The notes beneath the pieces are model-generated. The model did no database searches. It was not told where the DNA came from and was given only the letters and a program-made list of their open reading frames with translations. A stretch of 64,000 nt of DNA, taken from contig NZ_JBHRTR010000054.1 in NCBI RefSeq assembly GCF_042646425.1, forward strand, positions 1 through 64,000, read 5' to 3'. Origin of the DNA: Marinibaculum pumilum. GTDB taxonomy: Bacteria > Pseudomonadota > Alphaproteobacteria > Ferrovibrionales > Ferrovibrionaceae. Position numbers and translations under genes: made by a program. This document shows positions 34,580-42,429 of this stretch, in pieces (the stretch's first letter is position 1; every line of letters begins with the position of its first letter).

Positions 34580-35634
34580 CAGGAGGCCACCCGGCGGCGC
34601 TGCAGGCCGCTGGCCGCCAGGGCGGCGATGAACAGCAGCGCCTGCAGCACGATGGTGCTGGCCGCTGGCACCTTGGCGAACAGCTGCAGGGTATCGCCGG
34701 CGGCCAGCAACCCGCCGGCGATCACCGCCAGCGGCACGATGCGCAGGAAATGGTGCCCGGCCAGCCAGGCCACCAGGAAGCCGGTCAGGCCGTAGCCGGC
34801 GGAGAGCCCGGGCTGCAGCCGGCCCTGGATCGCGGAGGTCTCCGCAATCCCGGCCAGGCCGGCCATCGCGCCGCCGATCAGGAAGACGAGCAGGGCATTG
34901 CGGCCGAACGCCAGGCCGACCATCCGCCCGACCCGCGCATTGCCGCGCAGCACGGCCAGGACCAGCCCCCAGCGGGTCATGGTGACGGCGAGATGCAGCG
35001 CGATCGCCGCCGCGACGGCGAGCAGCAGGCCCAGATGCGCCCGGGTGCCGAACAGGTGCGGCACGGTCGCGGCGTCGGGGAAGGGGATCGTCGCCGGCCA
35101 GCCCTGGTTCCCCGGGTCCTTCCAGGGGCCGTAGACCAGGAAGTTCACCAGCAGCAGGCCGATGAAGTTCAGCAGCAGGGTGACGATCGTCTCGTTCACC
35201 CCCAGCCGGGCGCGCAGCCAGCCGGCGATGCCGCCGAAGGCGGCGCCGCCTGCGGCGCCGGCCAGCAGCATCGCGGGCAGCAGCAGCGCCATCGGCGCGG
35301 CGGTCCAGGCCAGGACCAGGGCGGTACCGGCGATCGCCCCGGCATAGAGCTGCCCGTCGGCCCCGACGGAGATCAGCCCCAGCCGCGCGGGCACCGCGAC
35401 GGCCAGGGCGCAGAACAGGATCGGCACCGCCTTCACCAGGCTTTCGGAGATCGAATAGGCATCGCCGAAGGCATAGGCGGCCAGGTCGGCGAACAGGCGC
35501 AGCGGCGGCTGCCCGATCAGCAGGAAGAAACCGGAAGCGGCCAGCAGGAAGAACAGCAGGGTCAGCGCCGCGACCCGCAAGCCCGGCAGCATCCGGGCGA
35601 GGCCGGCAGGGATGGCGTCAGGCTGCATGCGCAT
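34579..35634 (-). CDS. ABC transporter permease, BMP/nucleoside-type (first subunit)
   Basis: A 351-residue inner-membrane permease pairing with the downstream subunit. Features are one N-terminal helix (about 20-42), VPARLGLISVGADGQLYAGAIAG (the equivalent of the NLG.EGQ motif), and LGVNETIVTLLLNFIGLLLVNFLVYGPWKDPGNQGWPAT, the characteristic periplasmic loop of the YufP/NupB-type subunit. The start is either 35634 or 35628, both overlapping the end of the ATPase gene (stop at 35618), so expression is coupled. Likely substrates of the system are nucleosides, nucleobases or related N-heterocycles. Confidence 0.9.
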   Translation of the reverse strand: MRMQPDAIPAGLARMLPGLRVAALTLLFFLLAASGFFLLIGQPPLRLFADLAAYAFGDAYSISESLVKAVPILFCALAVAVPARLGLISVGADGQLYAGAIAGTALVLAWTAAPMALLLPAMLLAGAAGGAAFGGIAGWLRARLGVNETIVTLLLNFIGLLLVNFLVYGPWKDPGNQGWPATIPFPDAATVPHLFGTRAHLGLLLAVAAAIALHLAVTMTRWGLVLAVLRGNARVGRMVGLAFGRNALLVFLIGGAMAGLAGIAETSAIQGRLQPGLSAGYGLTGFLVAWLAGHHFLRIVPLAVIAGGLLAAGDTLQLFAKVPAASTIVLQALLFIAALAASGLQRRRVAS

Positions 35635-37213
35635 CGACCCGGCCGCCCGTCATCAGCCGACCCAAGGCCGCGGCATCGGTGCCGTCCGCCGGCAGCAGTC
35701 CCGCGATCCGCCCGTGATGCAGCACGGCGATCCGGTCGGCATGGCGCAGCAGGTCGTCCAGGTCCTCGCTGAGCCAGAGGATCGCCGCGCCGCGCCCGGC
35801 ATGGGCGAACAGCCGTTCGTAGATCGCCGCACTCGCCTTCACGTCCAGCCCCATTGTCGGATAGCAGGCGACGATCGCACCCGGTCCGTCCGGCGGCCCG
35901 TCTGCGGCGGCAGGGCCACCGCCCAGCTCCCGCGCGGCGACCAGCTTCTGCAGGTTGCCGCCCGACAGGGTGCCGGCCGGCCGCTCCGGTTCCGGCGGCC
36001 GCACGTCCCAGTCCGCCAGGGCGCCGGCGGCGCCTGCGCGCAGGCCGCGCAACGGCCGCAGCCAGGGCAGCTCCGGGATCCGGCGCAGGGCCAGGTTGAC
36101 TGCCAGCGACAGCTCCGCCACCACGGCCCGGCGGGAGGGCTCCTCCGGCACATAGGCGATGGGGGACCGGAAGCCGCCGCCGCCGCGTGCCTCCGGCGGG
36201 CGTGCCACCGGCCGGCCGTCCAGCAGCACCTGCCCGGCCGCGGGCGCGACCAGCCCGGCGACGATCTCCGCCAGCGCCTGCTGGCCGTTCCCGGCCACCC
36301 CGGCCACGCCGACGATCTCGCCCGCGCCGATCGCCAGGTCGATGCCCTCGATCCGGTCGACGGCCCGGCCCGACAGGCCCTGCAGCTCCAGTCGGGGCAC
36401 GGGCCGGCCGGTGAGCCGCGGCCGCGCCGGCGCCGGTGCGCGGGTGCCGATCATCGCGGTGACCAGATCGCCCTCGCTGCGGTCGGCAGCGGCGGCCTCG
36501 TCGACCAGGCGGCCGCGCCGCATCACTGCGACCCGGTCGGCACAGGCCGCCACGTCGGCCAGCTTGTGGGTGATGATCACAACCCGCCGTCCCTCCGCCG
36601 CCAGGTCGCGGACAAAGCCGTGCAGGGCCGCCGCCTCCTGCGGGGTCAGGACGGAGCTGGGCTCGTCCAGGATTACCAGGCGCGCATCCTGGTTCAGCAC
36701 CTTCGCCAGCTCCACCAGCTGCCAGGCACCGACCGGCAGGTCGGCCACCCGGCGCTCCGGATCGATGCCTGGGGCCAGGCGATGCAGGCGCTCCACCACC
36801 GCCGCATCTTCGCGCCGGTTGCGCCAGGCCGCCGCGTCAGGCCAGGCGAGCCGCAGGTTGTCGCGCACCGAGAGGGCGGGGATCAGGGTGAAGTTCTGGA
36901 ACACCATGCCGATGCCGGCCGCCATCGCCGCCCGCGGATCGGGCAGCTGCGCGGGCCGGCCCTCGATCTCGATCCGCCCCGCGTCGAGGGGCAGGAAGCC
37001 GTAGAGCAGCTTCATCAGGGTGCTCTTGCCGGCGCCGTTCTCGCCCAGCAGGGCCAGCACCTCGCCGGCGCGGATCTCCAGGTCGACCCCGTCGACGGCG
37101 GTCAGCGCGCCGAACCGCTTGGTGATGCCCTGCAGGCGCAGCGGCGCCGCCATGATCCGCGGCGGACCGGTACGGGCCCTTCCCCCGGCTTTCCCCTCTG
37201 CAGCGGCGGCCAT
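35618..37213 (-). CDS. ABC transporter ATP-binding protein with two NBDs (BMP/sugar type)
   Basis: A 531-residue ATPase with two fused nucleotide-binding domains. NBD1 has Walker A GENGAGKST near residue 57, the Q-loop VFQNFTL and Walker B ARLVILDEPSS. NBD2 has the degenerate Walker A GVAGVAGNGQQ usual for this family, LSGGNLQKLVAAREL signature, and a Walker B-like VACYPTMGLDV. An unusual Gly/Pro/Ala-rich insert (GGGPAAADGPPDGPGA) sits just before Walker B of NBD2. The start is uncertain: ATG 37213 lies 10 nt after the ridA stop; ATG 37153 would give 511 residues and begin nearer the domain. It energises the two permeases encoded downstream. Confidence 0.9.
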   Translation of the reverse strand: MAAAAEGKAGGRARTGPPRIMAAPLRLQGITKRFGALTAVDGVDLEIRAGEVLALLGENGAGKSTLMKLLYGFLPLDAGRIEIEGRPAQLPDPRAAMAAGIGMVFQNFTLIPALSVRDNLRLAWPDAAAWRNRREDAAVVERLHRLAPGIDPERRVADLPVGAWQLVELAKVLNQDARLVILDEPSSVLTPQEAAALHGFVRDLAAEGRRVVIITHKLADVAACADRVAVMRRGRLVDEAAAADRSEGDLVTAMIGTRAPAPARPRLTGRPVPRLELQGLSGRAVDRIEGIDLAIGAGEIVGVAGVAGNGQQALAEIVAGLVAPAAGQVLLDGRPVARPPEARGGGGFRSPIAYVPEEPSRRAVVAELSLAVNLALRRIPELPWLRPLRGLRAGAAGALADWDVRPPEPERPAGTLSGGNLQKLVAARELGGGPAAADGPPDGPGAIVACYPTMGLDVKASAAIYERLFAHAGRGAAILWLSEDLDDLLRHADRIAVLHHGRIAGLLPADGTDAAALGRLMTGGRVDAHAA

Positions 37214-37223
37214 CGGGCCGGCC

Positions 37224-37700
37224 TCAGCTGCCGGCTCGAAGGGCGAAGACGGCCTCGACCTCGACGGCGGCGCAACGCGGCAGGCTGGCCACCCCGACCG
37301 CGGTGCGGCAATGGGCACCTGCCTCGCCGAACAGCTCCAGCATCAGGTCGGAGGCGCCGTTCACCACCATCGGCACCTTGTCGTAGGCCGGATCGCAGTT
37401 CACGAAGCCGCCCAGCCGCACGCAATGGTCGACCGCCTCCAGGCTGCCGCCGCAGGCCTGCCGCAGCGCCGCGATCAGGTTCAGGCCGCAGAGCCGCGCG
37501 GCGGCGATACCGGCGTCCAGGTCATGGTCGATTCCAAGCTTGCCGGCATAGGGCAGGGTGCCGTTCCATTCGCAGACCTGCCCGGCCAGGAAGATCAGGT
37601 CGCCACTGCGCCGCCAGGGCCGGAAATTGGCGATCGGCACCGGCACCTGCGGCAGTTCCAGCGCCAGCTCCGTCAGGCGCGCCTCGAAGCCCGCGCTCAT
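37224..37700 (-). CDS. RidA/YjgF-family protein
   Basis: A 158-residue RidA-superfamily protein. Core segments are DLIFLAGQVCEWNG near 32, DLDAGIAAARLCGLNLIAAL, and the terminal CRTAVGVASLPRCAAVEVEAVFAL, whose Arg corresponds to the substrate-carboxylate-binding arginine of enamine/imine deaminases. Members hydrolyse reactive enamines, and RutC-like members act in pyrimidine breakdown. Its ATG overlaps the TGA of the cysteine hydrolase gene by 4 bp (ATGA), and the two are thus tightly coupled. The pairing of an isochorismatase-like hydrolase with RidA recalls RutB-RutC. Confidence 0.9.
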   Translation of the reverse strand: MSAGFEARLTELALELPQVPVPIANFRPWRRSGDLIFLAGQVCEWNGTLPYAGKLGIDHDLDAGIAAARLCGLNLIAALRQACGGSLEAVDHCVRLGGFVNCDPAYDKVPMVVNGASDLMLELFGEAGAHCRTAVGVASLPRCAAVEVEAVFALRAGS

Positions 37701-38455
37701 GCCGCCAGCCCCTCCAGCAGCGCGGCCGACTCGGTGACAAAGCCGAACAGCAGCTTGATGTTGTAGAGCGTCGCCTCGGTGCAGAAGGCGGGGGAGGTGG
37801 TCGCCGCGCAGTCGCGGACCAGGATCGTGTCGTAGCCCAGGAAGGAGGCATCCTCCAGGGTGGTCATCACACACTGGTCCAGGTTCACGCCGCCGATGAA
37901 CAGGGTGGTGATCCCGAGGTTGCGCAGGATCGCGTCGAGGTCGGTGTCCCAGAACCCGCTGAAGCGGTGCTTCGTGACCCTGATGTCGTCCGCCTGGTCG
38001 AGCTCGGCGACCACCTCCGCGCCCCAGCTGCCCTGCCGCAGGATCTCCGATCGGGTGCCGGGGACCGGGGAGCCCAGGTCCACCTCCCGGCCGGTCGGGT
38101 TGTGGGCGTGAAGCAGGGAGGGGCTGATGTTCAGCAGGTCCTTGCGCACCCCCCAGTTCACCCAGATCACCGGCATGCCGGCGGCGCGGCAGGCCGGCAC
38201 CAGGGCCTGCAGCGGCGCGATCGGCGCGCGGTTGGGGCTGATGTCGATGCCGCGGCTCTCCATCCAGCCGCCGGCGGTGCAGAAGTCGTTCTGCATGTCG
38301 ACGACCAGCAGTGCCGACTTCGCCCGGTCCACCACGATGTCCTGCGGCGCCGCGGCCACCGCCAGGCGCTGCACCGGCGGCGCCGGCCGGGTCATGTCGA
38401 CTTCCGCCGGCGTGACGGTCCAGCCGCGATGCGCGACCGCTCCCATGGTCTTCAT
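37697..38455 (-). CDS. Isochorismatase-like cysteine hydrolase, RutB-like
   Basis: A 252-residue amidohydrolase of the isochorismatase-like superfamily. The catalytic triad is D53 (LLVVDMQNDF), K162 (RVTKHRFSGFWDT) and C195 (GGVNLDQCVMTTLED). The segments SGFWDTDLDAILRNLGI and ATLYNIKLLFGFVTE align well, from memory, with ureidoacrylate amidohydrolase RutB. Related enzymes cleave N-carbamoyl compounds, nicotinamide or biuret. ATG 38455 has GGAGGA at 9 nt. It lies 79 bp after the substrate-binding protein gene and overlaps ridA, so the imported compound is probably its substrate or precursor. No rutA is present in the window. Confidence 0.88.
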   Translation of the reverse strand: MKTMGAVAHRGWTVTPAEVDMTRPAPPVQRLAVAAAPQDIVVDRAKSALLVVDMQNDFCTAGGWMESRGIDISPNRAPIAPLQALVPACRAAGMPVIWVNWGVRKDLLNISPSLLHAHNPTGREVDLGSPVPGTRSEILRQGSWGAEVVAELDQADDIRVTKHRFSGFWDTDLDAILRNLGITTLFIGGVNLDQCVMTTLEDASFLGYDTILVRDCAATTSPAFCTEATLYNIKLLFGFVTESAALLEGLAA

Positions 38456-38534
38456 TGCTGTCGTCCTCCCCGCAATCGGGACCGGCAGGGCCCCTTCGGC
38501 GCCGCTGCCGGTCCGGTACGCGCTGCCTTGCCGC

Positions 38535-39638
38535 CTATTGCGCCGCGCCGATCACGCCCTTCACCAGGAAGTCCATCGTCTCCACCTGCTCCATCGACAG
38601 CGCCGTGCCGGCGGGTGCCACCTCGGTGCCGTCCTGCTTCACGATCGGGCCTTCCCAGATGTCCTTCCTGCCGGCGACGATCTCCTCCTTCATCGCCAGC
38701 ACCTTCTTCTGCAGGTTCTCCGGCACTGCCGTGCCGAAGGGATCGAGGACGGCATGGCCGCTGGCCAGGTCGCCGCGCACATGGCTGGGCGTCCAGGTGC
38801 CGGCCTGCACCTCCTTCACAAGGTCGGCCATCATCGGGCCCCAGTTCCAGGACACGCCGGTCAGCCAGGCCTCCGGTACCCGGTCGGAGATGTCGACATC
38901 CTTGCCGATGATGTAGACGCCGCGCTTGGTCGCGGTCTCGCCGATGGTGATCGGGGAATCCACCTGCTCGGCGATCACGTCGATGCCGGCATCGGCGAAG
39001 GCATTCACCGCCTCCGCCTCCTTCTGCGGCTCCCACCAGCCACCGGTCCAGACCACCGTGGTGGTGGCGGCCGGGTTCACGCTCTGCGCGCCCAGGGTGA
39101 AGGCGTTGATGGAGCGCAGCAGCTGCGGGATCTGGAAGGCGCCGACGAAGCCCAGCTTGCCGCTCCTGCTGACAGAGCCCGCCACCACGCCGGCCAGGTA
39201 CATGCCGTCGTCGCTGTCCGCCCAGTAGGTGCCGACATTGGCGGAGGTCTTCAGCCCCCCGGCATGCAGGAAGGCGACCTCCGGGTATTTCTCGCCCAGC
39301 TTGATGGCATGGTCCAGATAGCCGTAGCTGGTGGCGAAGATGATGCCGTGACCGCTGTTGATCAGCCGCTCCATCACCCGCTCGACCTCCGCCGTCTCCG
39401 GGATCGCCTCGAAGGCGGTGGTGGAGACGCCCATGCTCTCCTCCACATGCTTGCGGCCGAGGTCCATCGACATGTTGTAGCCATAGTCGGCCGCCGGCCC
39501 GACATAGATGAAGCCCAGCTTGTCCTTGTCCTGCGCCACAGCCTGGCCCACCGCCCCGGCCGCCAGCAGGACCGCGCCTGCCAGTGCCAGGCCTCTCACC
39601 CGCGCCGCCATGCCGGCGGCCATCGGAAATCCATCCAT
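38535..39638 (-). CDS. BMP-family ABC transporter substrate-binding protein
   Basis: A 367-residue periplasmic binding protein of the BmpA/PnrA (Med) family. A signal peptide ends near AQAVAQ (about residue 35). The mature part has LGFIYVGPAADYGYNMSMDLGRKHVEES, GHGIIFATSYGYLDHAIKLGEKYPEVAFLHAGG, and GTYWADSDDGMYLAGVVAGSVS, typical of this family; the TGGWWEPQKEAEAVNAFADAGIDVI segment is also characteristic. Known members bind purine nucleosides, others riboflavin-like or nitrogenous ligands. ATG 39638 has GGGAGAA at 6 nt. A perfect 16-bp palindrome sits 22 bp upstream, consistent with control by the TetR protein encoded next. Confidence 0.92.
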   Translation of the reverse strand: MDGFPMAAGMAARVRGLALAGAVLLAAGAVGQAVAQDKDKLGFIYVGPAADYGYNMSMDLGRKHVEESMGVSTTAFEAIPETAEVERVMERLINSGHGIIFATSYGYLDHAIKLGEKYPEVAFLHAGGLKTSANVGTYWADSDDGMYLAGVVAGSVSRSGKLGFVGAFQIPQLLRSINAFTLGAQSVNPAATTTVVWTGGWWEPQKEAEAVNAFADAGIDVIAEQVDSPITIGETATKRGVYIIGKDVDISDRVPEAWLTGVSWNWGPMMADLVKEVQAGTWTPSHVRGDLASGHAVLDPFGTAVPENLQKKVLAMKEEIVAGRKDIWEGPIVKQDGTEVAPAGTALSMEQVETMDFLVKGVIGAAQ

Positions 39639-39659
39639 CACGTTCTCCCAGCCCTCTAA

Positions 39660-39675
39660 GTAAATGAACATTTAC
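39660..39675. promoter_or_regulatory. Perfect palindrome upstream of the BMP gene, candidate TetR operator
   Basis: GTAAATGAACATTTAC has 7-bp perfect arms around AA. It is an AT-rich island in GC-rich DNA, 22 bp upstream of the BMP start codon, between it and the tetR gene. Size, symmetry and position fit a TetR-family operator in the promoter or 5' leader of the importer operon. Confidence 0.6.
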
Positions 39676-39767
39676 CTTCGGGAAATGGAGCAACCTTCAT
39701 GCCAGGGTTGGCACGCCCGTTTCTGCGGCATTCAAGAGAGCAAGCCGCAGCCGTTGCCTACAAATTG

Positions 39768-39783
39768 GACGGGAATGCCCGTC
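39768..39783 (-). terminator. Short hairpin after tetR, possible terminator
   Basis: On the minus strand GACGGG-CATT-CCCGTC forms a 6-bp GC stem with a 4-nt loop overlapping the tetR stop codon, followed by CAATTTGT. The tail is only moderately U-rich, so this may partly terminate tetR transcription before the BMP operon. Confidence 0.5.
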
Positions 39784-40453
39784 AAGCAGGCAGTTCGGGC
39801 CGCAGATAGGCTTCCATCATGCGCCGCGCATCTGCCCGATGGGCCTCCCGCCAGTCCGGCAGGGTCAGGTCCTGGTGGAAGATCGCCGAGAGGGTGTGGA
39901 CATTGGAGAGATGGAAGTAGCTGAGCGCCACCATCATCACGTAGAGCCGCAGCGGATCGATGTCGCGGCGCAGGCTGCCGTCCGCCGTCCCGCGGGCGAC
40001 CAGGGTGCGGATCAGTCCGATCACGGGGGAGGAGATGCTGGGGATCGCCGCCGACTGCTTCAGGAAGCGGGCGCGCAGCAGGTTCTCCCCCGTCAGCAGG
40101 CTGATCAGTTGCGGACTTGCCTCGAAATGGTCGTGGATGAAGTCGAACAGCTGCAGCAGGCCCGCCAGCGGCGGCTCCGCGGCGAGGTCGAGCTTCAGTT
40201 CCTCGCGCCGCAGGCCGGCCATGACATGTTCGAGCACCGCGACATAAAGCGCGCTCTTGCTGCCATAGTAGTGGTACACCATCCGGACGGTGGTTCCGGC
40301 GCGCTTCACGATCCGCTCGATCCGGGCGCCGGCGAAGCCGTTGCGGGAGAATTCCACCACCGCGGCCTGCAGCAGCGCCTCGCGGGTGCCGGCCGCATCA
40401 CGCGGGCGGCGCCGGCGTGTCGCGCCGCCATCCTGCCCAACCTGCTGCGTCAC
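39782..40453 (-). CDS. TetR-family transcriptional regulator of the BMP importer cluster
   Basis: A 223-residue TetR protein if translation starts at GTG 40453; no in-frame ATG is well placed. The N-terminal DNA-binding domain has GTREALLQAAVVEFSRNGFAGARIERIVKRAGTTVRMVYHYYGSKSALYVAVLEHV, with the recognition helix TTVRMVYHYYG. The C-terminal domain (LLQLFDFIHDHFEASPQLISLLTGENLLRARFL) is in the TetR_C group seen in RutR-like and PsrA-like proteins. Its gene leads the importer/hydrolase cluster on the same strand, ends 143 bp before the BMP gene, and the intervening DNA carries a perfect palindrome. Confidence 0.85.
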   Translation of the reverse strand: MTQQVGQDGGATRRRRPRDAAGTREALLQAAVVEFSRNGFAGARIERIVKRAGTTVRMVYHYYGSKSALYVAVLEHVMAGLRREELKLDLAAEPPLAGLLQLFDFIHDHFEASPQLISLLTGENLLRARFLKQSAAIPSISSPVIGLIRTLVARGTADGSLRRDIDPLRLYVMMVALSYFHLSNVHTLSAIFHQDLTLPDWREAHRADARRMMEAYLRPELPA

Positions 40454-40624
40454 GGTCTGCGATGCCTCTGGAATGACCGATCTCCCTTGCCGCGCCCGTC
40501 TCTCCTGCCCAGTGCCGCCGACGGGCGGCCCGCGCGTCGCCGGCATGATGGGCGTGGCAATGCCGGATGGCCAGCGCTGCCGGCCCGCCCGGCGGTGCGG
40601 CCGGGGCAATGAGCGGGGGCGCGG

Positions 40625-41077
40625 ATGAGGTTCGGGCTGCGCGGCCGGGCGGCGGCAACGGCCTGGAAGATCGGCGGCTTCCTGTTCCTGGCGCTGGGCA
40701 TCATCGGCATCCCGCTGCCGCTGCTGCCCACGACGCCTTTCCTGCTGCTCGCCCTGTTCTGCTTCGCCCGCGGCTCGCGCCAGCTGCACGACTGGCTGCT
40801 GGCGCATCCCCGGTTCGGTCCGCCGATCCGCGACTGGCAGCGCCATGGCGCGATCTCCCGCCGCGCCAAGGTGCTGGCCGCGTCGATGATGGCGGCCACC
40901 CTGGTGGTCAGCCTGCTGCTGGCGGTGCCGGCCTATGCCATCGCGCTGCAGGCGGTGGCGCTGGCCGGGGCCGCCGCTTTCGTGCTCAGCCGCCCCTCGC
41001 CGCCCGAAATTCCGGCACCCGGCACGCCGCCGCCCGCCGGACCTGGCCGGAACGGACATGACAGGGATGCGTCCTAG
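40625..41077 (+). CDS. YbaN-family (DUF454) inner-membrane protein
   Basis: A 150-residue membrane protein of the YbaN/DUF454 family. KIGGFLFLALGIIGIPLPLLPTTPFLLLALFCFARGSRQLHDWLL holds the family's conserved G..LPLLPT.PFLLLA.F.F..... pattern, and two further helices follow (residues about 80-120). The C-terminal 28 residues are a Pro/Gly-rich soluble tail. The family's function is unknown. ATG 40625 follows GGGGGCGCGG. It is divergent from tetR and is followed 70 bp later by a small GNAT gene on the same strand. Confidence 0.87.
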   Translation: MRFGLRGRAAATAWKIGGFLFLALGIIGIPLPLLPTTPFLLLALFCFARGSRQLHDWLLAHPRFGPPIRDWQRHGAISRRAKVLAASMMAATLVVSLLLAVPAYAIALQAVALAGAAAFVLSRPSPPEIPAPGTPPPAGPGRNGHDRDAS

Positions 41078-41147
41078 CCCCTGGCCGGCGGCACGGCGCC
41101 GCACCAGATCCTGCCGACCGCAGGATCGGCACGAAGGAGCCCGACAG

Positions 41148-41420
41148 ATGTCCGAGATCCGCAGGAACACGGAGGCAGGCCGTTTCGAACTCGAGGTCGA
41201 CGGCCATACCGCCTTCATCGAGTATCGCCCGGCGGACAATCATCTTGTCCTGGTCCATACCGAGGTCCCCAGCGCGCTGGGCGGCCAGGGCATCGGCACC
41301 CGCCTGGCCCGGGGCAGCTTCGACCTGCTCCGCAGGTCCGGGGAAAAGGTCGAGCTGCGCTGCGATTTCCTGCGCCGCTTCGTGGAAAAGCACCCGGACT
41401 ATCGCGACCTGCTGGCCTGA
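41148..41420 (+). CDS. Small GNAT-type N-acetyltransferase (Acetyltransf_CG family)
   Basis: A 90-residue minimal acetyltransferase of the YjdJ/NATD1-like family. The acetyl-CoA-binding segment is HTEVPSALGGQGIGTRLARGSFDLLRRSG, and the C-terminal CDFLRRFVEKHPDYRDLLA is the family signature. Members are short, single-domain and of unknown substrate. ATG 41148 has AAGGAG 7 nt upstream; longer upstream reading is not needed. Its 3' end overlaps the convergent LuxR gene by 22 bp (41399-41420). Confidence 0.88.
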   Translation: MSEIRRNTEAGRFELEVDGHTAFIEYRPADNHLVLVHTEVPSALGGQGIGTRLARGSFDLLRRSGEKVELRCDFLRRFVEKHPDYRDLLA

Positions 41421-42277
41421 TCACCGTCGGCGGCGGCCAGCCGGCGCAGGCAGAGCAGGAACAGCTCCTGCAGGCTGCTGATCCCGAGCTTGCGATAGGC
41501 CCGGCGGCGCAGGGTCGCCACGGTGCTTTCCTTGACCCCGAGGTCCAGCGCAATGCCCAGGTTGGTCACGCCGATCAGCGCCCGGGCGCAGGCCTCCGCC
41601 TCGCGCCGCGACAGGCGCTCGGCCAGCAGCAGCCGCTCCAGCGCCGCCAGCGCATCGGCCGGATGGGGACCGGCGTGCCCGCCGGCGGCCGGGTCCGCCT
41701 CTTCCGGCCCATCCGCCAGGTGGCGGCCGGCCGCCGCCAGCAGGAAGCCGGCACCCGCATCCAGCCGCGCCATCTCCGCCTCCGTGCAGGGGCCGCGCCG
41801 GCGGTCGCGGTACAGGTTCAGGACCAGCCATCGGGACTGCGCGCGATGCAGCAGGGACAGCCTTTCTCCCAGGTCGTAGCGGTCGTAGATCGCGCGGCGA
41901 TAATCGCCGTCGGGCACCGCTTCCGCCGCGAGGCGCAGCAGCAGCGGGCGGCCGCGTGCCGGCCGCCCGGCGGCGGCGCCCGCCTGCAGATGACCCATGT
42001 TCGGGTCGAAGCGGTGGAAGCGCCCCGCCTGGTACTGCCGGCCGGCCTCCGCCGCGACCCGGCTGCCGCCGGCGCTGGCCGTCAGGACCAGCCGCGGCGC
42101 CAGCACCGCATCGAAGCTGAACAGGGAGAGATGGTCGACCGCCGCCAGCCGCCCCGCCGCCTGCAGCAGCGCCGCGCCGAACCCGGCACCGCCCAGCGCC
42201 TGCAGCACCGCCGCGGCAGCGGCCCAATCCCCCTCGCCCTCCACCGCGTCCCCGTTCAAGCGCATCCCCGCGACCAT
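41399..42277 (-). CDS. LuxR-family transcriptional regulator
   Basis: A 292-residue regulator (from ATG 42277; ATG 42265 and GTG 42319 are alternatives). The C-terminal LuxR-type helix-turn-helix is recognisable: RLSRREAEACARALIGVTNLGIALDLGVKESTVATLRRRAYRKLGISSLQELFLL. The N-terminal 200 residues have no obvious autoinducer-binding signature but contain RLAAVDHLSLFSFDAVLAPRLVLTASAG, suggesting a GAF-like sensory fold. It lies divergently from the Ada-AlkA gene, though no link to alkylation repair is evident. The 3' end overlaps the small GNAT gene by 22 bp. Confidence 0.85.
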   Translation of the reverse strand: MVAGMRLNGDAVEGEGDWAAAAAVLQALGGAGFGAALLQAAGRLAAVDHLSLFSFDAVLAPRLVLTASAGGSRVAAEAGRQYQAGRFHRFDPNMGHLQAGAAAGRPARGRPLLLRLAAEAVPDGDYRRAIYDRYDLGERLSLLHRAQSRWLVLNLYRDRRRGPCTEAEMARLDAGAGFLLAAAGRHLADGPEEADPAAGGHAGPHPADALAALERLLLAERLSRREAEACARALIGVTNLGIALDLGVKESTVATLRRRAYRKLGISSLQELFLLCLRRLAAADGDQASRSR

Positions 42278-42360
42278 TCCCGCGGCCCGCCCTGCCGCCG
42301 CCGGCACAGGGTCGGCCACGCCGCCCGTCCTGGCAACAGTCCCGCCGGCGCGGACCGGCA

Positions 42361-42386
42361 GTGACGATGGCCGGTGACGATGGCCG
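42361..42386 (+). repeat. 13-bp exact tandem duplication upstream of the Ada-AlkA gene
   Basis: GTGACGATGGCCG occurs twice in direct succession (42361-42373 and 42374-42386), in the divergent region between the LuxR and Ada-AlkA genes. Each copy contains both a GTG and an ATG triplet, which makes the start of the downstream gene ambiguous. It may be a recent slippage duplication or a tandem protein-binding site. Confidence 0.6.
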
Positions 42387-42429
42387 TTTTCCGCGAGACA
42401 GGGCCGCGCCGCCGCGCGATCATCGGCCC

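Noticed and set aside
35612..38911. 1099-codon open frame antisense to the ABC ATPase, RidA and hydrolase genes
   Set aside because: Crosses three well-supported genes and has no recognisable domain.
42320..42429. Ada-box of the E. coli type upstream of the Ada-AlkA gene
   Set aside because: No AAANNAAAGCGCA-like sequence is present; only the 13-bp duplication was found.
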